A stretch of 64,000 nt of DNA. Source: Elmis aenea. Lineage: Eukaryota; Arthropoda; Insecta; Coleoptera; Elmidae. The DNA is taken from positions 61,342,108 to 61,406,107 of the forward strand of contig OX393577.1 of NCBI GenBank assembly GCA_947652605.1, given 5' to 3'. The notes under the pieces are model-generated. The model searched no databases. It saw nothing but the letters and a program-made list of their open reading frames with translations, and was not told the DNA's origin. How positions within the stretch are numbered: the stretch's first letter is position 1; every line of letters begins with the position of its first letter. Below, in pieces: positions 23,311-32,281 of the stretch. Position numbers and translations under genes: made by a program.

Positions 23311-24240
23311 AAGTCGATAAGCAACAGCACCTGTGATTAAAAAAAAAAAACAGTTAAAAAAAGCAGTGTACATGGTAAATATACCTCAGTTAAAACAGAT
23401 AATTAGTTGAGGGCAGAAAAATCTTTTAGATTTGTTGAATTAGCACTATATTTTAGCCGCGTTTTTAAGTAAATAACAAATAGGATAATAAATGTGTCAA
23501 TACTAAGGTCTCAGTTTAAACTGGGGAATTTTATAGTCAGTTATTTCGAATTCTATAAAACAAATGAAACATCTGAAAGGCGAGTTATCGACGTCGAAGC
23601 TAATGAGAGTGACACGCAATCACAAAACTACACAGCGATGATCTGTATCGCGCAAACTAACAAAAACTAAACGGTTAAACAACATGAAAACTAGCGACAC
23701 GGATAATTATACCCGAAATAAACAATTATATCCGTACAACTTGATAAACGAAACGTCGATTTTGTCGTTAAGGCCAGGGTTTCTGGCGTAGGAAATTATA
23801 TAATGGGTTGGTTAGCGAGCAAACTGACGCCAGTTAACCACACTAACACTGTTAAAAGTAATAAAATTTGCAGGGCGATACGTTCAGATAATAGTGTTAG
23901 TGAACGAAGTATCAGTCGAGAACTGTGGATTGGCAGAACTCGTTCGAAATCCAAAGCGAATGGCTCTGCGACATTATTAAGTTGGCTGTGGAAGTTTCTA
24001 TAAATTTTAAAATTTGCAAATTGTTACTGTGAATATAGCAGAACAATTTGGCTATGCTTCCTGCGTTGCTGACAGAGCAATTTTTGCAGTGTGTCTCTTT
24101 GTACTTCAATATGCCGCTGAGGGTAACTGAGAAATATTCCATGTTATTAAAATCCTTACATAAACGCTCTTAATTTTTGGGTATGTAGAAGAGGGTGCAA
24201 TTAAAGCGCGAAGTGCAATTCTTTAAGGTTCCCTATACTT
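23304..24240 (+). ncRNA. Possible heat-inducible transcript of unknown type
   Basis: Predicted from the promoter at 23244-23306. The first ATG (23371) opens only a 12-codon frame and is directly followed by GTAAAT, a possible splice donor (ATG|GTAAAT). The only longer frame is 23803-24003 (66 codons, beginning MGWLASKLTPVNHTNTV and ending LLSWLWKF), with balanced composition but no family I know. No chaperone sequence is present. The unit is bracketed by direct copies of repeat family A. It could be a non-coding stress RNA, a small-protein gene with introns, part of a composite mobile element, or nothing. Confidence 0.2.
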
Positions 24241-24246
24241 ATTTTT

Positions 24247-24625
24247 TCTACGACCACTAATGTAAATGACTCTTACCGTACAGCCTGCATGCATAATGAG
24301 TGGGTGCTTACGCACGGTAAGCAAAAAGCACAGTTTTTTTTAAAGAGATGATCAAAGTAGACTCGCGTCAAACACTTCCTGCATGCCTGGTAAGTGAGAA
24401 CGCACGGTAAGAAAAACGCGCACTTGTCTAGAAATGACAAAGTAGGCTTACGTCAAAATTGACAAGAACGTATGTGTACATTAGCCAAAAAGCCGTTAAA
24501 ATCGTGGGTATTATGTGATCGTAGAAAAAGTAAGCTACATAACACGAGTTGTAAAGCAATTACCTATGCACTCGTGCGTAATATGCTTCTCACAACTCTT
24601 GTTATGTAATATACTATTATAGCTT
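24247..24625 (+). repeat. Repeat family A, copy 2
   Basis: Same order of blocks as copy 1: CTACGACCACTAATG, ACTCTTACCGTACAGCCTGC, ACACTTCCTGCATGCC, GACAAAGTAGGCTTACGTCA, ATTATGTGATCGTAGAAAAA, CATAACACGAGTTGTAAAG, then CTCTTGTTATGTAATATAC at the right end. This copy shows the right terminus best. Same strand as copy 1. Confidence 0.78.
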
Positions 24626-24638
24626 AGTCCAGTGATTT

Positions 24639-24892
24639 TCAAACTAACTTTACCTGCGCCCCCCTTTTCCATAAAAAATTGTTGCGCTCCCCCTTAATTT
24701 TCGTAACAATCTCTTTTCATAATATGAATATTTAAAGTACTGAGTCTTCAAAAATGTCCACTAAATACCAAATTTTACCAGAAATTTTGGATTATAAAAC
24801 AAGTTTTATTTTGGCAAAAGTTGGGCGTCCCCCTTGCAATAGTCTCGAGCCCCCCTAAGGAGGCGCGCCCCACAGATTCGAAAACACTGGCA
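24639..24892. mobile_element. hAT MITE with CCAGTG ends
   Basis: The ends are CCAGTGATTTTCAAACT and, inverted, CCAGTGTTTTCGAATCTG, resembling the CAGTGGTTCTCAAACT-type ends of hAT (Charlie-like) MITEs. The interior has C-rich tracts (GCGCCCCCC, GGGCGTCCCCC) on both sides. The expected 8-bp duplication is not clear (GCTTAGTC against GCATGAGG), so the copy may be old. No ORF. Confidence 0.7.
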
Positions 24893-24980
24893 TGAGGCGT
24901 ACTGAAAACTAAAGAACACAAAACAAAATTTTAGTTTAAATTCAAAACAAATTCCAAAAAATTGACGATTAATTAATTAA

Positions 24981-25122
24981 CATTTAGCAAACTTTTAATT
25001 AAATCCTAACAAGAAGGCAACAAAAAAAAAATGTAAAAACATAGCCACCATGCATTTAGCAAATTTTTAATTAAATCCTAACAAGAAGGCAACAAAAAAA
25101 ATGTAAAAACATAGCCACCATG
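24981..25122. repeat. Tandem duplication of a 70-bp unit
   Basis: Unit 1 is 24981-25052 and unit 2 is 25053-25122. Both start CATTTAGCAAA and end ATAGCCACCATG; they differ mainly in an A-run length and one substitution, so the duplication is recent. Confidence 0.9.
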
Positions 25123-25560
25123 ACGAAAAACAATTGCAACAGCGTATAATAATAATTGCGCGTTATTTGCACTTTCATTAATTTAAAAGTCCAAAGTTGG
25201 TTGTTATTTAATAGACCCCACAGCCACCTATAAATCTTATCACGACGTCATTAGTGCATTAAGGAATTATTGCATGTTAATTAAAGCGCTGGATTTTGGT
25301 AAAAAAAATCCACTAGATTAGTCGATAATGTATCCAAAAAGTAAATGCTTATGCAAAGCTTTCACGCGAATTTAGCATGATTTTGCAATTAAAACTGTGC
25401 CGGGCTATCGCAGGTATCAAGTGTGAACAGGTTTTTCGACAAGTGCCGTGTTTTAACGAGATGTGCATGGGTCAAAAAGAGGTAAAAACGCGAACTGGTT
25501 TCATGGAATAAAAAAACAAAATGAGGAGTGTTTTTTTACTTTTAGTAGTGATAATACGCA
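25123..25560. other. Spacer, nothing recognised
   Basis: Short mixed-composition stretch before the next LINE fragment. No ORF or repeat noted. Confidence 0.3.
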
Positions 25561-25569
25561 GCTACTTCA

Positions 25570-26078
25570 AGTCTGAAACGGTAAGTCATAATATGAAAAT
25601 AAATACCGAAAAAACTAAAACTATGATCGTTACACCAGAGAACAAAGGGCATAACATCACTTTAAATGGGCTTAGGTTGGAACAGGTAAAAAGCTTTAAA
25701 AATTTAGGAGTGATCATAGAGAAAAATGGAGAAATGGACAAGGAAATAAGCGAAAGGACAGGAAATGTGGAAAGAATATTTAACAGTTTAAGAACAACAT
25801 TTTTTGGAAATAGAGAAGTCCCAAAACGAAAAAAAAGTAGAAGTGGTCAAAAAGGTAGTAACTCCGGCACTTTTATACGGAAGTGAAATGTGGACACTCA
25901 CAAATAAAAACAGTAGACGAGTGAATGCAGCAGAAATGAGATTTCTAAGAAAACTCCAAGGAAAATTAAAAAAGATAGAATCAGAAACGAAACATATACA
26001 GAACAATAAAAGATGAGTTGAGACAAAAATACAAAAAAGGCAGCTGGGATGGTTGGGTCACATAACATACATTTTATG
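25570..26078 (+). pseudogene. RTE-like LINE fragment (C-terminal half)
   Basis: Plus strand. The frame at 25590-25800 reads MKINTEKTKTMIVTPENKG, then VKSFKNLGVIIEKNGEMDKE and ISERTGNVERIFNSLR. The reading shifts near 25805 and continues VEVVKKVVTPALLYGSEMWT and NAAEMRFLRKLQG, ending near 26078 at a QLGWLGH-type block (about 26035-26060). These are the thumb and post-polymerase segments of insect endonuclease/reverse-transcriptase LINEs. The same family is at 57548-58335, which extends further 3'. 5'-truncated, frameshifted, dead. Confidence 0.8.
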
Positions 26079-26810
26079 TAACACCAGTAGAGCCCAGAAC
26101 GATTTTTTAATGGCAATGTACATAACATGTAGTGTGGTAATAAAGCGAACAAATACAAATTTGCAATGCAGTTAGTTCACCATTTGCGACAAATTTAGTG
26201 CCTTCAGAATTAAAGCTATTATGTTAGTTAGTTGCGAATATATCAATTGGTTGGCATTGTGGTTCTGGATAATGTTCATTGAACATTGTTAAGAGAATGA
26301 ACTGATTGTAATAACTTTACGAACAGTTAACTGCTTGAAACGACATCCTTTTCCAATACACTCAAAGTTCCATAGTTTTAGAGCCCACAATGGTGTACAT
26401 TACGTTGCGGGTCATGAAGTTTACTTCGTATATTACAGTCTAGCCGCAATTGAAAATAATCTAATTTAAAAGAACTGTAGTAAAGAAGCTGGAGTACGAA
26501 ACGTCGTTAAATAACCTTTCAAGGCTCATAAACAGGCGAGTTTTTTTTCTTTTTAACAGCAAAAACGAACAACTGCACGTATTTCAATATGAAATACAAT
26601 GCGAACTTGCCTAAAACGTTTTCGGTAGTATGTTTTATAGAAATACACAAAAAACAAGCGCCACGTGATGTTTCTATACGAAGGTCGAGCTGATTATTGA
26701 TAATAAAGAACATGGTTAATATTTTTTAAGATTTTATTTAAAGTAGGCATGTTCAAAAGATGTTTTACTAGTTAAACATCAAGACGAATATACAGATTTG
26801 TTTCCTATCA
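26079..26810. other. Spacer, nothing recognised
   Basis: Frames at 26519-26713 and 25898-26158 on the minus strand have no supporting features; the latter is a shadow of the LINE. Confidence 0.35.
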
Positions 26811-26814
26811 ACTC

Positions 26815-27545
26815 CGCCGAACCACAAGGTAGTGGGTTGGCACCACCGTTATACCTAATATATACCTACTGCTGATCTGCCAACCATCCGTCTAACAACA
26901 GTGGTCACCTTTGCGGATGACACCACCATCTTGGCATCCCGTGTGGATCCTATCATTGCTTCTAAAAATCCACATCACTTAAACAAAATACAATCCTGGC
27001 TATAAAGATGGCGAGTTATGGCAAACGAAACTAAATAAGCACATGTTCAATTTACTCTTAGGAGAGAGACCTGCCCGACAGTAATACTAAACGACTGTCA
27101 ACTTCCACAGGCAAACGAAGCCAAATACCTGGGTGTGCATATTGACAGGAGACTTACCTGGCGCAAACACTTCTGGGCCAAGAGGAAGCATTGGCGCCAA
27201 ACTTTACTAACTCAACTGGATGATGAGACGAAAATCTCAATTTTCTATAGAAAGCAAGCTCCTCATATACATGGCCATACTGAAACCGATCTGGACATGG
27301 TATCCAGCGATGGGAAAGTGCTAGTACGTCAAATATTGAAATCACCCAGAGATTACAAAATAAACTTTGTACCCCCAGGTATGAACCAAATTTCGTAATA
27401 CAACGCGACCTTCAATTATTAAACTCAGTGCATGAAGAAATCAAAAATCTTTACATTAAATATCAAAACAGAATTGAAGTGCACCCAAATAAACTAGCAA
27501 GAAATTTACTAGTGAGTGCGACTACTTAAACGATAAAGACCGTTA
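26815..27545 (+). pseudogene. Jockey-like LINE fragment, reverse transcriptase
   Basis: Plus strand. TVVTFADDTTILASRVDP (about 26898-26951) is polymerase motif C with its FADD box. A tail follows: QANEAKYLGVHIDRRLTWRK (27112-27171), a decayed LAILKPIWTW block (27267-27300), and NRIEVHPNKLARNLL (about 27469-27513), the same series as in the element at 9423-10366 (YLGMHLDKGLIWR, IFKPVWTYG, RLEVHPNALALNLL). Stops and frameshifts between these blocks show it is dead. Upstream motifs and the poly(A) tail are not evident. Confidence 0.8.
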
Positions 27546-27739
27546 GATCTTCTTACAAGATTTACATGACACGAACTAACAGAATAGTTTTATGTTCTAC
27601 CTTCTTTTTAAATTTTAGGTTAACGTAAAAAGAGAATGCTTGTTGGAGAATTCTCTACATGTCATTTTTTATCTTCCTTTTACATGTTTAAAAACATTTA
27701 CTTATTGTTCATTTTAAGAATAGATTGTAAATTACATAA

Positions 27740-28148
27740 AATTATACGAAAGTTACATACGGAGCAGAATTATGAAAATACGTCAGTCGGAGAAGTCAAG
27801 GATCAAAGCAATGGAGAAGGACTACTAGCGATGATGCTGTGGCTATACAAGAAAAAACAAGAAGAGAAACAAAGACATAGCAAATGGATAAGGTGTAGAT
27901 TTAGACATTATAGAGTCAACAAAACTCAAAAGACCAAGATAGTTTGGGCGCATACAAAGAATAAATGAAGACAGATGGCTCAAACAAATATAGAAGTGGG
28001 TGCCGCCATCTACAAGAAGAAGAGGCCGACCAAGGAAAAATTGGGCTAACGAAGTAAAGGCTGCAAGAGACTTAAGTGAAGAAGATTGGAAAGAAAGGCT
28101 AAAATGGAAACTAGGAAGCGAAAGACGGCATATAGATAGAGATGTTTA
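27740..28148 (+). pseudogene. LINE C-terminal fragment
   Basis: Plus strand. VTYGAEL (27750-27770) is the post-polymerase TYG(S/A)E box; a second frame later gives SLGASRRINEDRWLKQI and STRRRGRPRKNWANEVKAAR (about 28009-28068), then DLSEEDWKERLKWKLGSE. The RGRP-x-W-x-(D/N)EV tail is standard for insect endonuclease/reverse-transcriptase LINEs. Broken by at least two frameshifts. Ends near the element's 3' end. Confidence 0.75.
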
Positions 28149-28186
28149 AAGCAATTGCCTTCAGCAATAACACACTTTAGGATTGT

Positions 28187-28389
28187 TACTTTCTATTTCT
28201 TAAAAGCTTCCAACCAATTTTCAAAAGCTTCCAAGAGATCTTCTTTCGTAATACTTGCAAAATAATTGTAAACAGCAGTATCAATTGGATAGCTGAAGCT
28301 GTAGTATGAGACAATGATTTTTTTCAAATTTGAATTAACCCCAAATGTTTTCCTTAATTTCGTAACTCGGACGATAATTGAGATTCCTA
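28187..28389 (-). pseudogene. Coding-like scrap, possibly a transposase C-terminus
   Basis: On the minus strand a frame stays open for about 60 codons up to a stop at about 28197-28195, ending AVYNYFASITKEDLLEAFEN followed by WLEAFKK. The pattern AVxxYF...(T/S)xED...FExWL resembles the C-terminus of some Tc1/mariner transposases. No catalytic residue is present to confirm it. It lies directly outside the hAT MITE end at 28390, so it may have been cut by that insertion. Confidence 0.25.
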
Positions 28390-28676
28390 CAGGGTTGCCA
28401 ACCGTCCTCTTTTGGAGAGGACAGTCCTTTTTTCCTACATTTTGTCCTGTGTTTTGATATCTACCAAAAATAACGCAAATTGTTTTTCTTTTGTACTTTA
28501 TTAGTACTCTTTACTAGTACTTTTGGAGGATTTTTAAGCAGATAAATAATTTTTGAAGCCAAAATAAGTACAACTTAAAAAATCAATTGTAAATTTCCTT
28601 GGTATTTTTGTCATTTTGTACAAGTGACATTTGCCAATTTCTAAGGTGTTTTTTTTTTAATTACGCGAAGGTCTTA

Positions 28677-29010
28677 CAAGGGAAGTATCTCGATAGTGAC
28701 TCGCCGATTTTTACACAAATTTGCACAAACAAATAAGACATAAAATAATAAATTTCGGCAATTTCAAAAGTGGCTTACGCGTACCGGAACCGGGTGAAAA
28801 ACCGGTTTGAAATATTTTTTTTAGCCTATATTACTATATGTAATTGAAATAACCACTGAAACATTCGATTGGTTGATAGCTCAGGCGGTAGAGTAACTGT
28901 CAGTCAAACAGACAGGTCGGGTTCAATTCCCGGTCCCGGCAAAAGTTTTTTTCTTTACTTGCAACATTTTAATTTTTATAATAACTCTTTATTATTTTGA
29001 ACTTTACCCA
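28677..29010 (+). repeat. Left TIR of the Tc5-like element
   Basis: 334 bp, inverted partner of 31948-32281 with no length difference: every base x pairs with 60958-x. The inner edge is ACTTTACCCA. The transposase ATG follows 30 bp after the edge, so this TIR must also supply the promoter region of the gene. Confidence 0.93.
28871..28941 (+). ncRNA. tRNA-like Pol III unit in the left TIR
   Basis: A box TAGCTCAGGCGG (28877-28888) and B box GGGTTCAATTCC (28919-28930) are both near consensus and correctly spaced. The D stem (GCTC/GAGT) and T stem (TCGGG/CCCGG around a 7-base TTCAATT loop) fold. The anticodon stem is CTGT/ACAG with a 7-base loop lacking the invariant U33. The acceptor strands (TGGTTGA and TCCCGGC) hardly pair, so this is not a working tRNA gene. 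A T7 run at 28946-28952 just after the unit is a Pol III terminator. Expected product: a short RNA of roughly 75-85 nt pointing toward the transposase gene. Confidence 0.7.
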
Positions 29011-29040
29011 TACTATTCTGTTTCTCGTTATAACATAAAA

Positions 29041-30621
29041 ATGGCAAACGTTGTGAATATAATGAAAGTATTAAACGAAAAAGTAAAAAATTGTTTCACC
29101 TACAATCGAAGTGAAACCACAGCAAAGGAAAAAGAAATAGCCGATAATATGTTTAGTTATCTTCATTCGCTGTTGATGGGAGATGAAGATGATTTTACGT
29201 TGGTATTTTTGGACGCAGATGAACAACCAGATGCAACGAACTGCACAGCAGAAGCTGATTTCGAAGAGAGCGAAGAGGAAACAGAATGTCCGTTCAACCA
29301 ACAATCTTGCGAATTAGCATTGGATGAAATTCAAGATATTGTTAAGTATAGTAGAAAAAAGGATGGCAAAAGAAGAACATTATCTTCAATACAACGTAGG
29401 TACAAAAAGATGAAAAAGTATTCATCATGGGGCATAATTCACAAGTGGGAACAAAGACTGTCAAACAGTTGTTATAAAGATAAAATGACACTTGTTAAAA
29501 GTTATTGTTTAAACAAGTTTAAAGAGGCAAGGGAGAGAAACTGTGCAATTCACGATATTGATGTACAAAGTTGGGCGATTACTGGTGCTTCAACAGTTAA
29601 CTTTCATAATTTCAAAGCTAGTCACAGTTGGGTCAATCATTTTAAAGCTAGGAACAAAATCGTTTCTCGACGAATTACAAAAATTGTTGGCAAAAAGTAC
29701 ATTACCAACACAAAAGAGGTTTTGCTGGCTTCAAATTCTTTTATCGTTGATGCTAATGTACAATTGGAGAACATTAATCACCAATTTATTTTAAATACGG
29801 ATCAGTCTGGATTTAACATTGAAGTGGCATCAACTAGGACATTGTCAACGTCTGGTGAGAAAACAACTATTGTTGCAGTTAAAAGTGTAAACGCCACCCA
29901 TCATTCGTACACTGTCCAATATGCATGTTGTATGGATGGATCTATTTTACCAAATTTTTTTATTTGTTTACAAGAACCAAAGGGAGTTTTTGGACCAAGA
30001 GTTCAAAAAGAGGTAGAAATTTTATCTGAAAAGCATAAGAATGTTGTAATCACGTGTTCAAAATCTGGCAAATTAGATAAAGGCCTCGTAAAAATGTTTA
30101 ACGAAAAAGTTTTGGCTCCGGCAATTACCGATCAATATGCGCTAATCGTCGATTCATGGGGTGGACAACAAGACAATAATTTGTACAGCGACATTAAGTT
30201 TAACGGTAAAATTCTAAAAATACCACCACACTGCACTCCCATAAATCAACCACTAGATGTGTATTTCTATCGACAATTGAAAATAATGGTAAAAAGAATT
30301 GCAACTTATGTACAGTTACATCAACTTGATGTAGATATAACGTCAAGAAATGGAATTATTAGGATGCATTCATTTTGCCATAATCAATTGTCATCCAACA
30401 AATTTACATCTATGATTAAATATGCTTGGAAGAAAAGTGGATTCAACGTTGAAGTAGATGAATTTGAAAATGTCAATCAAATATCCTTTTTAAACATTTT
30501 AGGCCTAAAATGTTTTGATTGTGCAAATTATTCATTTATTAAGTGCTCCTGGTGCAACAAACCTTTATGTTTTAATCACATTCTTGGTAAAAACAATTTT
30601 CATTTTCACGAGCAAAATTAA
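29041..30621 (+). CDS. Transposase, Tc5/pogo-like, DDE_1 type, intact
   Basis: 526 codons, ATG at 29041, stop at 30619-30621. The N-terminus (to about residue 90) is acidic. A CENP-B/Psq-like helix-turn-helix follows (about 95-150, with GKRRTLSSIQRRYKKMKKY), then a second helical DNA-binding part (about 150-225, ASHSWVNHFKARN). The DDE core has D254 in FILNTDQSGF, D371 in ALIVDSWGG and D406 in PPHCTPINQPLD, with 34 residues between the last two. HSYTVQYACCMDGS and VFGPRVQKEVE are typical of insect relatives of this family. The C-terminus (from C491) is a Cys/His cluster, CFDCANY...CSWCNKPLCFNH, ending HFHEQN, probably zinc-binding. It would act in the nucleus, cutting and rejoining the element ends. 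All three acids and full length are kept, so it could be active. A 5' intron cannot be excluded. Confidence 0.93.
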   Translation: MANVVNIMKVLNEKVKNCFTYNRSETTAKEKEIADNMFSYLHSLLMGDEDDFTLVFLDADEQPDATNCTAEADFEESEEETECPFNQQSCELALDEIQDIVKYSRKKDGKRRTLSSIQRRYKKMKKYSSWGIIHKWEQRLSNSCYKDKMTLVKSYCLNKFKEARERNCAIHDIDVQSWAITGASTVNFHNFKASHSWVNHFKARNKIVSRRITKIVGKKYITNTKEVLLASNSFIVDANVQLENINHQFILNTDQSGFNIEVASTRTLSTSGEKTTIVAVKSVNATHHSYTVQYACCMDGSILPNFFICLQEPKGVFGPRVQKEVEILSEKHKNVVITCSKSGKLDKGLVKMFNEKVLAPAITDQYALIVDSWGGQQDNNLYSDIKFNGKILKIPPHCTPINQPLDVYFYRQLKIMVKRIATYVQLHQLDVDITSRNGIIRMHSFCHNQLSSNKFTSMIKYAWKKSGFNVEVDEFENVNQISFLNILGLKCFDCANYSFIKCSWCNKPLCFNHILGKNNFHFHEQN

Positions 30622-30873
30622 CTTTTTTTAACTCCACACATCAAGCAATCCATCACGATAGTTTTTAAGGATTTGCGCTATTATTTCCTTTCCTCCAATA
30701 CTAGTTTCAACCTTTTCATGTAGATTTTTGTAAAAACCTTAAACAAACTTATATGAGACTGTCGTTTCTTTGTTTTAAAGATCATAATGATTTGAGCCAT
30801 TTCCAATCGCTAGGTAAATATTTAGTTCGAAGAATACCATTAAAAATAACAGTTATTTATTTGTAGCACTTGG
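30622..30873. other. 3' region of the transposase gene
   Basis: Non-coding part of the Tc5-like element between the stop codon and the Penelope-like insertion. No AATAAA is visible close to the stop. Confidence 0.4.
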
Positions 30874-30885
30874 CAGATAATTCTT

Positions 30886-31407
30886 TTTTATTCTTGAGGC
30901 TTTCGCGGCCGTTATCCATAATACAATCTTCGTTTCCGGGTTTGGAACCGCGTCTTCTATATTTAGAAGTAGTTGACGTTTCGACCATTGTGTCTTGGTC
31001 TTTTTCAAAACGACTAATTTGTGAGGGATGATGCTGGGTTTATATATCCAGCTTGTGGAGGCGTGGCGTTCCGCTTGATGGGTTTGTTCTGCCTCAGTGA
31101 TTTTGTGATGACTGGTTTCCAGATGTTTGGGAGTTGTATGCCTGTGTCTCTGTTGTAGTTGTTTGGGTTCTTAATGATTTCCAATGATTCTCGATATAAT
31201 CTTGGCCAGAAATGGTTTGCGTGAGCCAGTAGTTTTGTTTCTCTGAAGAGGATGTTGTGTCCTGGGTACAGGAGCTGGATATATAAACCCAGCAACATCC
31301 CTCACAAATTAGTCGTTTTGAAAAAGACCAAGACACAATGGTCGAAACGTCAACTACTTCTAAATATAGAAGACGCGGTTCCAAACCCGGAAACGAAGAT
31401 TTTATTA
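30886..31407 (-). mobile_element. Penelope-like element fragment with inverted arms
   Basis: A perfect 12-bp duplication, CAGATAATTCTT (30874-30885 and 31408-31419), marks the insertion. Minus-strand residues ETKLLAHANHFWPRLYRESL then EIIKNPNNYNRDTGIQLPNI and WKPVI (about 31245-31100) match the conserved C-terminus of the GIY-YIG endonuclease part of Penelope-like ORFs (RE..EI.K.PNN.NR..G..L...W.P). Arms of about 135 bp (30915-31055 and 31270-31407) are inverted copies, as often seen in Penelope-like insertions. The reverse transcriptase is absent, so this is a short dead copy. Confidence 0.82.
31309..31357 (+). other. Hammerhead-ribozyme-like remnant in the Penelope arm
   Basis: TTGAAAAAGACC, a 10-base loop, then GGTCGAAACGTC: a GACC/GGTC stem II followed by the GAAA core and CGTC. 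Penelope-like terminal repeats are known to carry hammerhead motifs. The first core box (CTGANGA) is degenerate here (TTGAAAA), so cleavage is unlikely. The inverted arm near 30990-31035 holds the same motif on the minus strand. Confidence 0.4.
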
Positions 31408-31419
31408 CAGATAATTCTT

Positions 31420-31947
31420 GCTACCGGTGATCAGATTAGTATCGGGGTATTCTTAATATTGATTACTGTCATTTTAGTATTTAATACCTTTTGTTCTGAA
31501 GTTTTTATGAGGTAAGTCATTTGGAAGGAACTTCTAGGTATTCTTTTATGAAGTTGTTTCTTTTGTACATACTTCTCTGAGGGAAACGGTTGGAACAATT
31601 TTTGTGAATGTTTTGCAAATACGTCAGTTTTTCGTTACTTTTCCTTGCCCCTTTGTTAGTATTAGTTTTAATAGAAGGATTATGTTGTAGTGGTCTCTTT
31701 AATTAATTTTAGTGTTGTTTTCCAAAGCGAACAATCAGTTATTTACTTCGGTGACTAATAAGTTGTCTAAATAATTTTCAATATTTTGGTTTTTAAGATT
31801 CAATTGTTGTCAATTAAATTAATAAAAAGTTTGTTATACAATTTTCTGATTTTTTAAATAGCTGTTTCTGTTTAACTAGTTTTTATGTGATTAAGATTTT
31901 ATATCCATTTCATAAAACTTGTACTTTTTTAAAAAAATTATTCAGTT
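31420..31947. other. Inner 3' spacer of the Tc5-like element
   Basis: AT-rich, no ORF. It belongs to the element, since both TIR and gene lie outside it. Confidence 0.5.
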
Positions 31948-32281
31948 TGGGTAAAGTTCAAAATAATAAAGAGTTATTATAAAAATTAAAATGTTGCAAG
32001 TAAAGAAAAAAACTTTTGCCGGGACCGGGAATTGAACCCGACCTGTCTGTTTGACTGACAGTTACTCTACCGCCTGAGCTATCAACCAATCGAATGTTTC
32101 AGTGGTTATTTCAATTACATATAGTAATATAGGCTAAAAAAAATATTTCAAACCGGTTTTTCACCCGGTTCCGGTACGCGTAAGCCACTTTTGAAATTGC
32201 CGAAATTTATTATTTTATGTCTTATTTGTTTGTGCAAATTTGTGTAAAAATCGGTGAGTCACTATCGAGATACTTCCCTTG
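31948..32281 (-). repeat. Right TIR of the Tc5-like element
   Basis: Inverted copy of 28677-29010; outer end CCCTTG at 32276-32281, followed by the TTA duplication (32282-32284) and G. Confidence 0.93.
32017..32087 (-). ncRNA. tRNA-like Pol III unit in the right TIR
   Basis: Exact inverted copy of 28871-28941, with its A box, B box and T7 terminator, transcribed from the minus strand and so also toward the element interior. The same limits apply: a poor acceptor stem means a tRNA-like RNA, not a tRNA. Confidence 0.7.

Larger units (their letters stand above)
28677..32281 (+). mobile_element. Intact Tc4/Tc5-like DNA transposon with tRNA-like units in its TIRs
   Basis: The terminal inverted repeats 28677-29010 and 31948-32281 are each 334 bp and differ at one position by my reading (G at 28712 against A in the partner), starting CAAGGGAAGTATCTCGATAG. 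The flanks give TTA on both sides, with C before the left and G after the right, so the target was CTTAG. A TNA duplication within CTNAG is the known habit of C. elegans Tc4 and Tc5. One uninterrupted transposase gene fills 29041-30621. Each TIR holds a tRNA-like Pol III unit and an ACCGGAACCGGG...ACCGGTTT block that may bind transposase. A Penelope-like insertion (30886-31407) lies 3' of the gene; without it and one duplication the element is 3071 bp. Near-identical TIRs mean recent activity. Confidence 0.92.

Noticed and set aside
22757..24625. LTR retrotransposon with the family A copies as LTRs
   Set aside because: No primer-binding site, polypurine tract, gag or pol inside, and the same repeat occurs singly and inverted at 33118-33533.
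28871..28941. Functional tRNA gene (the anticodon would read GTC)
   Set aside because: The acceptor strands do not pair, U33 is missing, and the unit lies inside a transposon repeat; called tRNA-like only.
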